Source: Cucumis sativus (lineage: Eukaryota > Streptophyta > Magnoliopsida > Cucurbitales > Cucurbitaceae). Taken from it: 64,000 nucleotides of DNA. The DNA lies in contig NC_026657.2 in assembly GCF_000004075.3 (NCBI RefSeq), positions 310,001 to 374,000 on the forward strand, in the 5' to 3' direction. Below the pieces are notes generated by a model, which was not told where the DNA came from, did not search any database, and saw nothing but the letters and a program-made list of their open reading frames with translations. Below, in pieces: positions 35,062 to 46,661 of this stretch. How positions within the stretch are numbered: the stretch's first letter is position 1; every line of letters begins with the position of its first letter. The translations under genes and the position numbers were made by a program.

Positions 35062-38000
35062 TTACTTCACCACTCGAAATACAAACTTGCTAACCCTTGT
35101 CGACAGTATCAACCAAGGTATAATTCCAACCTGCAATTCATCATTAAAATTTACCTACGAATCACCATACTCTCTCATTTGTGCAGAGCCATGATTGTGG
35201 TGATAGATAGTAATTTCATGTTATTATATGTAGTTGCCTAATATAAAATAAAACACCCTCTAGTATTTGAGGTTCCGAGAATCTTCCCCACTCAAGCACT
35301 AATTTTTTTTAATCCGTAAATGTCCGAATCGGTTTATGCACATCTCGACTAATCTCACAGAACAACCATGTATTGAACCCATGAGCTCTTAGTTAGTTAT
35401 TGAGATTACTTAAGCCCTAATCCAACAAAAACCAACAAAATAATTGATACATTTAACTTTTTACGCTCATTCTATTTATAACAAATCACTGTTTAAAACT
35501 ACCCCAACTCTTTACTGCTGTATTTTTTAATCTTTTGGTAAGAAACTGAGATTTCAGCAAGAAAACAATGGCCAACAAAAAAAAAAGTCCAAAAAAACCT
35601 ACAACAAGGGCATCCAAGCCAAAAATCACTACCAATCGAAGAAATTACAAAAAGGTCCAGTGATGGATGCCCTCAACTAGGTGTTAGTTAAACCTCACCT
35701 CCTCCCGCACATCTCTCTAAGAAATCCTATTGTCTCTCTCAAGCCAAACCCCCCACGAGATTGAAGATAGCAAAGAAACTAGTGGGCCACAAAACTTTTC
35801 CTTCCTTCCAAATTGGCAAACCTAGGAGCACCTCCTCAATCGAAGCAGAACATTCATTCCTCACTAATATCATTTCTTTGGGTGAAAGTGGTGTTATGTT
35901 TATGGTCAAGAGATAAAATAAATGCAATATGATCGATGAGGTTATATGCAAATAAATGAGAATTCTACCTTCACATAATCATTTACGGTACCTCCAGCCC
36001 TCCAAGATAAAAACTTTCCTGCAGTAGGGGGATTCATCAAGACACTGATATTTAAAATTTTAAATGAAATGACATATTTTTAATAGTTCTTCAGAAATTA
36101 TGCTTGCGATGAGAGTGATTACCAAATGGCTGCACAAGGTGATGAGGTACAGTAGCAACAGAAGCTCTCCAAAACCAGCAAACCAGCACAATATGTATAA
36201 TAACCTACATGACCATAAGATAACAAACTTTTTAAAGAACTGCAAACATATAGACACATTTAGAAGAACATTTAGAAGAACATAATACCTTCGATACCAA
36301 CAGTACTTGACTATATAAACCATATGACGTCTTGATCTCCTTATTACGTGATTCTTGATCTGGCAGCAATGTCATTCAAATTGAATTAAAAGTGTAATCC
36401 GAAGCATCTTAATAAGTAGTACACAAGGGAAGGAAAGTAATCAATTGGAGAAAACAACTGAAATAAGATGAACAGAAATTGAGGCTAGGCTATAATGATA
36501 AATAAGACTATTTTACTGCTCTTATATTTTAGCTAGACTTCAAGATGCATATTGAGTGATATTGGCCTTTTAGAAAACATAAGAATCACTCTCAGTAGTT
36601 GGATAACTTGAAACGAATAATTGAACATGGATAACCTTGGTAAAGCCCTACATCAAAATTGGCATTTAACATGGGCTAAACTATGCCACACAACATTTTA
36701 GTTAGAATTAGGGGTGATATTAGATTTGAGAAAAACTGGCATAAAACTCTATTGACCTCAAGGCCAGAGGTTTCCCCCCCCACTCCACATATTGTCAAGG
36801 AAAACATGGTCTTGTATAAGAAAGGGTGCCACTACACAAGTTCATCTACGTCAATATCCTATATTAGTTGGATGCCTACACCTCAAGCATGCAACAATCA
36901 TTCACAATAGAGTAAATCAACTTCTCCCATTTGCATGTGCTAACGCCTAATGTAGTACATTTACCACGATTCCTAGAATAAGACCGATTTTACCAATGAG
37001 TAGTTGCTTTCAACTTGCTATGATATACATAACACTTCTTTAGTTCCCTCCCATCCAGAGTCATATTATAGACAAGAGCTTGTTCGATGATCTCCAAGTT
37101 CCAACGGTTAAACCATGGTCCATATATGAATCAATTGGCAGCATGAGAACCATGTTGGATGAAGTTGCAAATATATTTACGACTACCTAGTTTCATTGGA
37201 TGGAGCGGCAATAACATTTACCAGCACATACACCCATCTTACTGTTAGTTTGGAGTGTATAACCTTTTTTTTCTTTGGTTTCAATAAGAGAACCATTCTT
37301 TCTAATTGTCAATAGCTTAGTGGTTGCTCAAGCTTCTAATCCTTAGATTCCTATATCACATAACAGTCAATGGTCCAAGCAACATCCTCAAAACTGCTCA
37401 TGCAACGATGTTTTATAAAGCAAACCTTACCATACAATAGCAAACTTATTCCCCTACCCGTTATTGATGAGAAGAGGTATAAAGCATTTCACAATATTCT
37501 CTCAGCAACTCATTAGCTAAAAAAAAAATTAAGGGAATATTTGAATATCGGGGGATGAATTAATTATAGCCTCACAATTTGCTAGCTCCTTCTCCTTAGC
37601 GGCTGCCAACCTCCGAAGTTTTGCAGCCTGTGCAAATGTAGATGGTCTACAAGAACATAAACGCAAATAAATATGATCCCCATGACAGCCATAACAGTTG
37701 CAAACAATCATATAGAATGAATGATTTGAGCCTTTTTTTTTTTTGTAAGATGATTTGAGTCAAATTAACACTGTCTAATGCTGAATCGAGCTGGAAAATA
37801 CTACTCACTGAGATAAGGTGCTAGCCTCCTTCAGAAGTTGCTTTATTGATTTGCGCAACTCCATTTCCACCTGGCTGTTGGAACCTCTCTGAAAAGTACA
37901 CGCATGATGGAAACACGATTGTTTCAAAACAAACAAGTTGACAAGATTGAACGGATAACAAATTATAACATTAGCAAATTCCCAGACATTAAAACTGAAA

Positions 38001-38381
38001 ATGTCCATAGATCTCCACATTAAATGCATCGCGTTCCTAAACTAATCAAATCACAATGTCTTCAATCCAATATCGTAAACTTCACGAAGCACAGTTAGAT
38101 AAATTGCATTCTCAAGTCTGTCAACAAAAATACTGAAACGCGCTACAGCTCAAACCTCAAAATTCAATTATAAATAACAAGCTTAGGATTGAAAAACAAG
38201 CGGAATGATAGAAAATACAAACACGAAAAGAATTCCAACGGAAAAAATAAAATCAAACGAAAAGGCGAACCTTCTTCAGGTGCTCCAGCCATTTAGCGAG
38301 AAACTGAAAACCGATAACGATAAAGAAAATGAATGGAGCGGCAATGGAGCTTCGATGCTCTACGATTCCTTCCGGTTCCAT
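35062..38381 (-). CDS. GET1: GET1/WRB-type tail-anchored protein insertion receptor
   Basis: Seven small exons (38381-38271, 37888-37809, 37646-37576, 36359-36289, 36204-36123, 36018-35969, 35130-35062) give 177 aa in phase. GET1 is the ER-membrane receptor subunit that accepts tail-anchored proteins (for example SNAREs) from the GET3 ATPase. Visible features: membrane segment 1 (about 13-28, SSIAAPFIFFIVIGFQFL), a cytosolic coiled coil (about 36-105) with KLRRLAAAKEKELAN, membrane segment 2 (IIHIVLVCWFWRASV, about 113-127) and membrane segment 3 (VGIIPWLILSTR, about 156-167), the standard GET1/WRB/CHD5 topology and length. Exon 3 uses a GTGAGG donor inside a Leu-Ala-Asn codon run; the alternative GC donor 5 bp later breaks phase. 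Introns are large relative to exons; the one between exons 6 and 7 carries a LINE fragment. The start codon is about 970 bp from the HMGB start on the opposite strand. Confidence 0.9.
35520..35960 (-). mobile_element. LINE 3'-end remnant in GET1 intron 6
   Basis: On the minus strand, IEEVLLGLPIWKEGKVLW is followed after a frameshift by ISWGVWLERDNRI and REEV, the order found at the zinc-binding C-terminus of plant LINE reverse transcriptases. Farther downstream LWASITGPFCNF resembles the last conserved block, and the fragment ends near TTCTTACCAAAAGATTAAAAAA, an A-rich tail. Frames are broken by stops and shifts. It is in the same orientation as GET1. It looks 5'-truncated, as is usual for LINEs. 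Confidence 0.65.
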
Positions 38382-39349
38382 TTCCAGAGAATTTTCTGCC
38401 ACAACAGTGAATTAATCAAACAAAAGAAACTCCGTTCATCGTCGCAATTGGACGGAGGTTATTCTGGAAGAAGTTGAGATCATAATTGGGCTTACGAATA
38501 TCAACAAAGGAGGGGCTTGAAATAAGAGGTCTCAAAATCCAAGGCCCAAAAGAACCCAAAAGCCCAGCCCAGTTCGTGGAGAATCCAAACGCTGCGTTTT
38601 CAATTCCAAATATCTTAGAAAAAGGAACTAAGTTACGAAAATACCCCTGAGTAGTGAGATCAATGATTACCTCAACGACGCGTTAATCGTTTTATCACGT
38701 TTATTGTGATAAGTTGCGCACTAAGGGAGGGGACGAGTTGTAGGAAGGAAAGGGTAAATTGGTGATTTCGCATTGAAACAACGGGCTTTAACTCACGTGT
38801 CCGGATCTGTTGAGAGGGAACAATTCACAGCGAAGAAATTGCAAATAACACACAAAGGAAACACAAAAGAGCGGAAAGCAAATGTGAAGGGACGAAGAGT
38901 AGCCAATGAGAGGAAAGGACGAGGATCGATGACATGGCAAAAGCTTTTTGAAATCCCGCCTAAACCCAGAGATTCAATTGATATCGCGATTTCTCTCTCT
39001 CTGTCTCTCTCTTTTAACGAAACCGACTCCCTTCATATCCCTCTCTCTCTCTCGCTTCGCTCTTCACTTCAAACGCCTTTTCCTTCTTTTCCACATAAAC
39101 ACACGCACTCAAAGCCAATCTCAAAACCGCATCACACGAACCTAACTATAAGCCATACCCAATTTTTTTCTCCTCATATTTCACTCTCACACTCTTTCCT
39201 TATCTTCTTCTTCCTTCTCCAAACCCTAGAGTTTTACAGGTTAACTCCCAATCTCTCCGCCGCTCCTTCCATTCTTCTTCCTTTTCTCCGCCCTTTTTTC
39301 TTATAATCATTTCCTCTTTTTCTCCTTCCCTCTATCTGCAGGATTCATC
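38382..39349. promoter_or_regulatory. Shared divergent promoter region of GET1 and HMGB
   Basis: The two start codons face away from each other with 968 bp between them. The HMGB side is strongly pyrimidine-rich (CT repeats around 38993-39060, then CTTCTTC-type tracts), typical of a plant 5' leader. A 102-bp leader intron is likely at 39240-39341: TTTTACAG/GTTAAC donor and TATCTGCAG/GATTC acceptor, 8 bases before the HMGB ATG. No clear TATA box was identified on either side. Confidence 0.5.
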
Positions 39350-40422
39350 ATGAAGGGCGGAAAATCCAAGGGGGCGCCTAAAAAGACCGATACCAAGTGA
39401 GTTCATCGATTACTTTTTTTTTTTTATGTATATTTTTTTATCTATATATGTGTTAGTATGTTTCGAATTAAGCTGTTGGATCGGATACGTTCGTCTTGTA
39501 ATGTTTGGTTCTGTACTCAGTTATTTATTATGTGTTTTGTTATTTGATTTTTGTTAGGTTGAAAAGCAAAAGTGCTGGAGCTAGTAAGAAATCAGCGAAG
39601 GCTGCAAAGGATCCTAACAAGCCAAAGAGGCCTGCTAGTGCTTTCTTCGTTTTCATGTACATCTCTCTTTCTCAAACTTGTCATGTTTTTTATTTTCAAT
39701 TTTCAGATCCGTGTTTTTTGTGGAATTTTTACTGGTTTGATTTATTTGTTGGTGAACGTATAGGGAAGAGTTCAGGAAGCAATACAAGAAGGAACATCCT
39801 AACAACAAATCCGTCGCTGCTGTAAGTAATTTTAGATCTGTTCATTTTTTATCTTTTTGGTTTGTAGTAGATTCTTAGGTTTTTAAAAGAGCTCTCGTTT
39901 GGTCAAATAAACAGGTTGGAAAGGCTGGTGGTGATAAATGGAAGTCAATGTCCGACGCTGTAAGTAATTACATGGAATTTGGAGCTATTTTATAGTATTC
40001 CTTGTGTTTATTGCATCAAATTACTTATTGCTCATATGATGACATTATTTACAGGAGAAAGCACCTTACATAAACAAGGCTGAGAAAAGGAAGACTGAGT
40101 ATAACAAGAGCATGCAGGCTTATAATAAGAGAATTGTACGTTATCGTTGATATTTTCCTAATTGTATTTCTACACATTATTGTTCCCAACCGTCTTAATC
40201 ATGTTTCAAATTCTGTTAGGCGGAGGGAGGGAATGGAGCTGAAGAAGAAGAATCAGATAAATCCAAATCAGAAGTCAATGATGACGATGAAGATGATGAT
40301 GAGAGTGGAGAGGTTCGTTCGTCAACATTTTATGCTTGAATTTTTCCATTTCAGCTATAAAACGAAGCAATGATTACCTGACAATACTTGATTTTGAATT
40401 GCAGGACGAAGATGATGAGTAA
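39350..40422 (+). CDS. HMGB-type high-mobility-group protein
   Basis: Seven exons (39350-39396, 39558-39656, 39764-39821, 39915-39959, 40055-40135, 40220-40312, 40405-40422) encode 146 aa. HMGB proteins bind and bend DNA without strict sequence preference and act as nuclear chromatin architecture factors. The N-terminus (1-33) is Lys/Ser/Ala-rich and basic. A single HMG box spans about 35-105, from DPNKPKRPASAFFVFMEEFR through GGDKWKSMSDAEKAPY to the AYNKRI end. The C-terminal tail (111-146) is highly acidic with runs of Glu and Asp. Domain order, length and the very small last exon (DEDDE stop) match plant HMGB1/2/3-like genes. An intron probably also splits the 5' leader. Confidence 0.93.
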
Positions 40423-42519
40423 ATGTTTAGGAGACGAGGAATGATGGGGTGGAAGAACAAGCGTTTAATTCCTTCATAGTTCGGAGCTGAAACACTCAGC
40501 AATTTAGATTTTTCTTTATTATGTCTTGGATAAATAGCTACTTCTTTTTTCCTTTTTTTTTTTGGGTAATTAGGATAGAATGGGAGAAACGAAATCAAAA
40601 CAAAGGGAAGGTTCGTGTTTGATGTTAGATTTCTTAAGTTGACAAGGATATGTATTCAAGGAAAAATCTGTGTTAGTAATTGCACAATGATTCAGTTTTA
40701 GTTCCATTATTCTACTGATCTTTTTCTTCATGAACTCTCCTCCCTGTTCTTCTATTTCTTATTCACCATGGAAATGCATTTGGGTGAGCTTAATATACAA
40801 CGGAATAGGTTGGTGGTGGTTAGTTGTCATTTTCTTGCTGACAGGATTGTTGTTGGAGAGTTTGTTTGATTCTTCTACCTTGTTTTAAGCTTTGTCCATT
40901 GGTGATTGAAATGATAGTGTTGGTTGACTTTACCTCATCCTTTTTTTCCATTGACTGTTGTTTTTAACTGTTGCATGCATCATCATCATCATCATCATCA
41001 TCTTCAGCCCTGAATTGAAAAAGAAAAAACCAAATTTGGATTGAGGTGATGGGGAGAAGTCAAAATTATGGTTCCATCTGATCCGGTAGTCCTTTGTGGT
41101 GTTATCTATCATTTGTTTTGCACGGATGCTGTTTTGGCATTTTGGATGGAATGATTTGTAAAAAAGAGATTTCTGACACTTCCCTTTGCAATTCTAGCCG
41201 TTATATGCATATATATATATATATATTAACACTTTAGTCAATGTTTTTGCTCATCTCTATGTAATCATCATAATCAGGCACGAGAATATATTATTTCCTT
41301 CCCAACTCTTAACTTTACCATCCAATGATCGTTTTGTTTTATGTTGGAGGAGTTTGGCTGAATTGGAATGCAGTTACCATTGATGATATTTATGGTCGTA
41401 GAGTGGCAGTAATGATGTTAGTTTGTGTCAATTTTCTTTTGATATTACATGAATGGCGAAAGGAAGAGTTTCAAAAACTATTTTCGTATGATTATAAAGC
41501 TCCAAATGTGGGGTTTTGGCTACTGCTATTACGATTAGCAGTCATGCATTCACACTAATCACTGTTGTTTATAGGGGTAGGTGGTGGGTGGGCTTTATGA
41601 GAAAGGATGTCGAAGAGAGGAGATATGTTAAACGTAAAGCTATCCCACTACTTGCATAATAATTGATGTGTACACTACTATAAACCATTACATTTTGTAC
41701 TCTACCTTTATAATATAATTAGGTAGGGTTCATTTTATGTGTACCTCATAACAGTTCCAACATGTATAAACATACATTCAATTATGTGAATTGAGATCGT
41801 ACTTCGAATTTGGTCTAACAAGTAACAATGAGATGAAATAATTTTTTAAAATTGTTTCGTTCTAACTTTCTCACTAATTGTTAATGTGAGTATTACTTGA
41901 GTCTTCCTATACACCAATTATCTACCTTTAAGTTGTGCTCACCAATTATCTACCTCTAAGTTGTGCTCATTTTGTAAGTCTATTTAGCTACATATATAGA
42001 TAGATAACTTTAATTATACTCTTATACTCAAACATACGGGTTTTTTTTCATGGTTTGCAACTTTAGAGTTGGTAAAAAAAAAATTGATGAAGGATTGAAA
42101 AATAACCGTCAAATCAACAAAATACATTTACTTTTCAAGTTTACCATAATATTCCATCAAGACTAATCCAACTTTAATTTATACAATCAAACTTTCTAAC
42201 TATTTGTCAATTCATTCAAATTTTTTTTGGTAAATACGTGAAATATTTAATCGTAAATCATATGTCCGTGGCGTGAGTTAGTCGTTCGTTAAAATCGAGT
42301 CTAATAAAATATAACACTATACCTAAATTAGTTTAGTTGAGGTTAGGTAGAAAATGTGTACTACCAATTTGGAGTTAATATCATTAACCTCAGAATTAAA
42401 GTAAAATTAGACAGCAAAAAAGTTAAATTATGTTTGAGGAAGGAACTAAAATTGGTTTAAATAAGAAAGATTGCGGTGTACGTTTTTTTAGTGGTGGGAA
42501 TTCCAAAAGGAAGTGTGAA
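40423..42519. other. HMGB 3' flank and intergenic DNA
   Basis: The first 300-400 bases are probably HMGB 3' UTR. A (CAT)n tract occurs at 40979-41002 and a (TA)n tract near 41208-41226. The rest is AT-rich without a supported gene. The 90 bp just before 42520 are in frame with the NTPase gene from an ATG at 42430, but this extension is not conserved-looking. Confidence 0.55.
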
Positions 42520-45500
42520 ATGGGAGGGCCAGGGCGGTGCCTGCTGGTTACGGGGCCTTCGGTAAGCTATTGTGCCGCCGTTGATCGGAATATGGAATTG
42601 AATGAAAACGCAATGAAATTATGCCTTCGTTTGTGCGCAGGGTGTGGGCAAAACCACTCTGATCGTTAAGGTTTTTGAGATGCTTAAAGCCTCTAGCCCT
42701 AACTTGAAGATCAAAGGCTTCTACACTCGTAAGCAAATTCTTTCCTCTTTTTGTTTCTCTTCAATCGAAATCGATTGATGTTCCGTTTTCACAGGAGAAA
42801 TCAGGCAAGGAAGCCAGCGTGTTGGTTTTGAAGTTGTTACATTAGATGGCCGGACGGCTCCCCTTGCCTCCACCTCTGTGTCCAGGTGCTCACCTCTCTC
42901 TCTTTCATCCTCTAACTTCGGTTTGTTCGTTAGGCTCCTCAATACTTGATTTTCGAATGCTTCATTTTATTTCAATTTTGTGGTACTTTCGAGAGTTTTT
43001 GTTCACGACAATGCAGCAATATGTTGTCCATTTGCTTAATTTATAATGCAATCACTTGTCATTCTCTTTGCTCCATTTCTCATCTGAACTGTAATGCTAC
43101 GGGATTTCACTTGAAGTTCAGCATGATATTGATATTGCAGCTGCAGCTAGAACGATGTAGTTTTTGTATATTGCAGTTGTTTTCCAATTATGACGACTTA
43201 CAAGCTTCATCTATGTAATGTTACTACTCTGGTTTTACTGGTTAATAAACTTACAATGTTTTCTTCACTATGCATGTATTTACCCTTCTCTGTCCAAACA
43301 ATATATGTGTTTCATTTTCTTTTTCAATGTAGAAGTGGTTGCATTCATTCGAAATTGCCTGAACTAGAACGGTTCTATATATGCTGTACAACTATCTCCT
43401 TGAGTTTTGAAGAGTGGTTGCATTAATCTGTGTTAGCTTGAATTAATCGGTTTGGGAATGAGATTGGAAGTGGCATGTATATGGTGACTTGTCGATATAA
43501 TAAAGATAATCTAACGTCATATTGATCTGACAATTAAGGTTGCAAAATGAATTGCCTGATTAATTTAACATTGTTCACCAGAGAAAATTGGGTTAAGAGA
43601 TTAGTCTTTCAGTCGGAAGGGAAAGGTTGGTTGAGAGAGGGATGATTTTTTTTTCTTTTTTGGGGTGGGGGGTGTGGACAAAGTGTCCAGCCAATAAAAC
43701 TATCCGCATGCTATCTTTGATCTTTTAAGGTCTCAACTTTAGAGTATTATCCATGTATGTTTCTTTCCTTTGTTTTTTTTTTCCACAATTAGTAAATATA
43801 CCGAAAAGTTTTCACACTTAAATTCGATGTTGTCCTAAGCATGTTTTTCTGATGGACATTCCTTTGCACTCTAGCCTTGAGAGAATGCCTGAACCTGGTA
43901 GGAGATTTTTTTAGGAATTTCGTGATCATCCCATGTTATCTGTAACTTTTTTGTTCTTTTTCTTTTAAAAAAAAAGGAGTGGGAAAACGAAAGTAGATAC
44001 AGAAGCTAGTTTCCTGTAACCTCTATTGATACCAATTGTGATAGAACACCAATAAATTGTGTTCTTATTCAATTGATATAATCCTCACTAATACAAAGAA
44101 GAATTTATGAATACCAATTCTGAGATGAAAATACAGAAATTAACTAACTACCCTCTCTGCCTATCCTCTCTCTCAAGGAAGAGTGCAGAAAAATTACCCA
44201 CAAAACTCATCTCCCCTTTCTTCCCTCCCCAACTTCCTATTTATAACCATCTAACTACCTACGTAACTATCTACCTTTAGCCTTATACTAATCTAGGTAT
44301 CTAACAAATTGCAGCTCAGAGTCTTTAAGATGGCCAACTGTTGGGAGGTATAAAGTCGATATAGCATCATTTGAGTCATTGGCGTTGCCAGAACTGCAGG
44401 TAATATGAATGAATTGAAATGTAGAATGTGCACTGATGAACTCGGCACTTCTCTAGCCCAAAAAAAGAGAAAAAAAGGGGGGGAAATGTTCACACTTCAC
44501 TTTCGTAAGATTTCAGACAATACATCTTGTATTCCCTTTTAATTTTTCATTCATCCAAGTGTTCTCCATTATGTTTATATAAAAGAGTTATAATGAAAAG
44601 AACGTTTATCATGGTGATAAGTTAATGGCTATAACTATTGAAAGTTGAAATTGCATGCCTAATTTTCTATCAAGGTGGTCACAACTTTACCCTCTATGTA
44701 ACATAACAATCTTTTCCAAATAATGGATAGTGTATTTTTAAACTAATTGCTTCAGAGGACGTCTACACTTCACTAAAGTTAAAACTATAGCTGCATTAAA
44801 TTTGTTTAACACTTGGATGGTTAAAATCAGCAGTTGTGTACGCCTTAAGTTCATGGTTTTTGAAAATTGCTTTAATTATGAGTCGTCTATCGTATATGCA
44901 TATTAACTTGCACGACTTGGAATTGACTGCTTGGTATTCTGAAGAACTGATATCTGGCACAGGTTGAAAAAGACACAGATCTCTTCATCATAGATGAGGT
45001 TGGGAAGATGGAGCTATTTAGTTCATCGTTTTTTCCAGCTGTTCTGAAGGTTTTGGAATCAAATACTCCACTTTTGGCTTCGATCCCCATTCCCAAGTTT
45101 GGACGGGATATACCTGGAGGTACATTCCCATAAACTCAATTCTTCCATAATTAGCACACTTTGCTATTATATCACTAAAATTCCGAATCTGCGTGGAAGG
45201 CAAATAAGAAGTTCACAGTTTGGTTGCCAGATATATTTGGCACCATGACTATTTAAATTCAGTTGAATTACAAGTGCACTTGGTTGCGTCTTCTTTTAAA
45301 AAGGCAAGTGTGTGATTCTATAAAATATTCTATCGTGTTTAATAAACAAGTATTTCTGGATTTGGCATAGCGTAACAAAGAAATGGTAGAAGTGCTCAAC
45401 TGCATAATATAATACATCTTATGTCATAATTTAGCAAATGATGAATCAGAGTTCGAAATAAGCAAATACTTATATATTGACTTGTATATAAACCCAAAGT

Positions 45501-45647
45501 TGCTTAAACTGTGAAGTTTTGACAGTTGCAAGGCTGAGAAATCATCCAGGGGCAAATATATTGACGTTGAATCCAAGTAATAGAGGTGAGGCTAACGAGC
45601 AAATTCATGGTGAGATATTAAACATGCTAGAACAGCAGCAGCATTAA
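42520..45647 (+). CDS. THEP1/NTPCR-type nucleoside-triphosphatase
   Basis: Six exons (42520-42561, 42641-42728, 42795-42885, 44315-44399, 44963-45119, 45526-45647) give 194 aa in phase, close to the roughly 190 aa of human NTPCR. This family hydrolyses nucleoside triphosphates slowly and with broad specificity; its cellular role is poorly defined. Walker A is GPSGVGKTT (12-20), split by intron 1. KIKGFYTREIRQGSQRVGFE is the typical strand that follows. Walker B is LFIIDEVGKMEL (in exon 5), with the family's DEVGKME signature, and the C-terminal part has the ARLRNHPGANILTL block. The ATG at 42520 is chosen because the family starts just before the Walker A strand; an in-frame ATG at 42430 would add 30 residues. 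Intron 3 (1.4 kb) contains a solo LTR that ends 8 bp from exon 4. Confidence 0.9.
44039..44306 (-). mobile_element. Solo LTR with 5-bp target duplication in NTPase intron 3
   Basis: A 268-bp sequence is flanked by identical AATTG copies (44034-44038 and 44307-44311). On the minus strand it starts TGTTAGATAC and ends GTTCTATCA, the TG...CA ends of an LTR, and has a GGTTATAAATAGG promoter-like box near 44238-44250. Only one LTR is present and no internal domain follows, so it is a solo LTR left by recombination. The family is probably Ty1/copia judged from length and ends, but this is a guess. It is antisense to the host gene and directly adjoins the exon 4 acceptor. Confidence 0.85.
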
Positions 45648-46661
45648 GAGCGTTAATGCTTTGGTTGCTTCTATCTATGTAAGCCACTTCTTTCCATCTA
45701 ACACACAAGTAAATTTTGTTTTAGGGCATTCTCAAAATTTGCTTAGTCCTAGAAGTTAGTGGGGGTGCTCATGTGGAATATTTACAAATCACTATAGAAT
45801 TTGCCCATAACTTTATGATTTAAAAATTAATTATTCTGCAAAATCTAAACTTTTTAAACGATTTAACTCTAATTTCTAATTTGAAATGAGTACAAATTTT
45901 ATTATTTTGTTAGATCATTCTGATTAGCCAGCTTAGATACCCACTAAACTAGATAGATGGGGGCTCATTGCTTTTCTTTTATTATTATTACTATTATTAT
46001 TATTATTGTGATAAATTCATAGACGAAGCTTCAGCACATGCAAATATGCTATCTACACATGCAGTGTCAAATTTGTGCCTCCCTAATAACATTATAACAA
46101 ACAATACCATCTTTTATTATTATTGCATGCCTAAACAATACCATCTTTTTTGAAACTCACTATTATTTCCTAACTTATCAATTTTGTTAATTCTTTTTAA
46201 TTGTTTTTAGTTCATCAACCATTGACTTATAAATATATATATATATTAGTCACCATGCTTGTTTTCATTCTTTAAGCATAATAGCTGGGATGGTCATGTT
46301 TAGAACAAAAAAAAAATAAATATCACCACTTCGTTTAGTTATCAATCAGCTTAATTAAGAAAAAATGTGAATAGGTGTAAATTCTACTACTGTTATAACT
46401 ATTAATATCGAGGTAGTAAATGAGATAGTTATTGAACTGAAAAGATAGTTATTTGGAAGAGAACACTTTCAAATTTTGAGGAATGGGTGCTGGCCTTAGC
46501 TCCACACAAAAACTAGAGACAGTTTTGGCACCCCAAGTGACAAATCTAGTCTTGTATATATATATATATATATTTCATTTATGGACAACAAAATGCAAAT
46601 AAGAAACACTATATATAAATATATGAACAAAAGAAATAGAAATGAAATGGAAAGAAATTGA
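45648..46661. other. Convergent intergenic region
   Basis: This region separates the 3' ends of the NTPase gene (+) and the tomosyn-like gene (-). It contains an (ATT)n tract near 45980-46008 and (TA)n tracts near 46228-46245 and 46554-46572. It presumably holds both 3' UTRs. No gene is supported. Confidence 0.55.

Noticed and set aside
37571..37576. GC donor after GTGAG in GET1 exon 3
   Set aside because: Using GAG/GCTATA puts the next exon out of frame; the GTGAGG donor five bases earlier keeps the family sequence.
42430..42519. 30-codon in-frame upstream extension of the NTPase
   Set aside because: The family begins right before the Walker A strand, and the extra residues resemble translated leader sequence.
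44022..44040. TTGGTATCA word on the minus strand beside the solo LTR, like a tRNA-Met primer-binding site
   Set aside because: The perfect AATTG target duplications place the LTR end inside this word, so it is part of the host intron and there is no internal retroelement domain.
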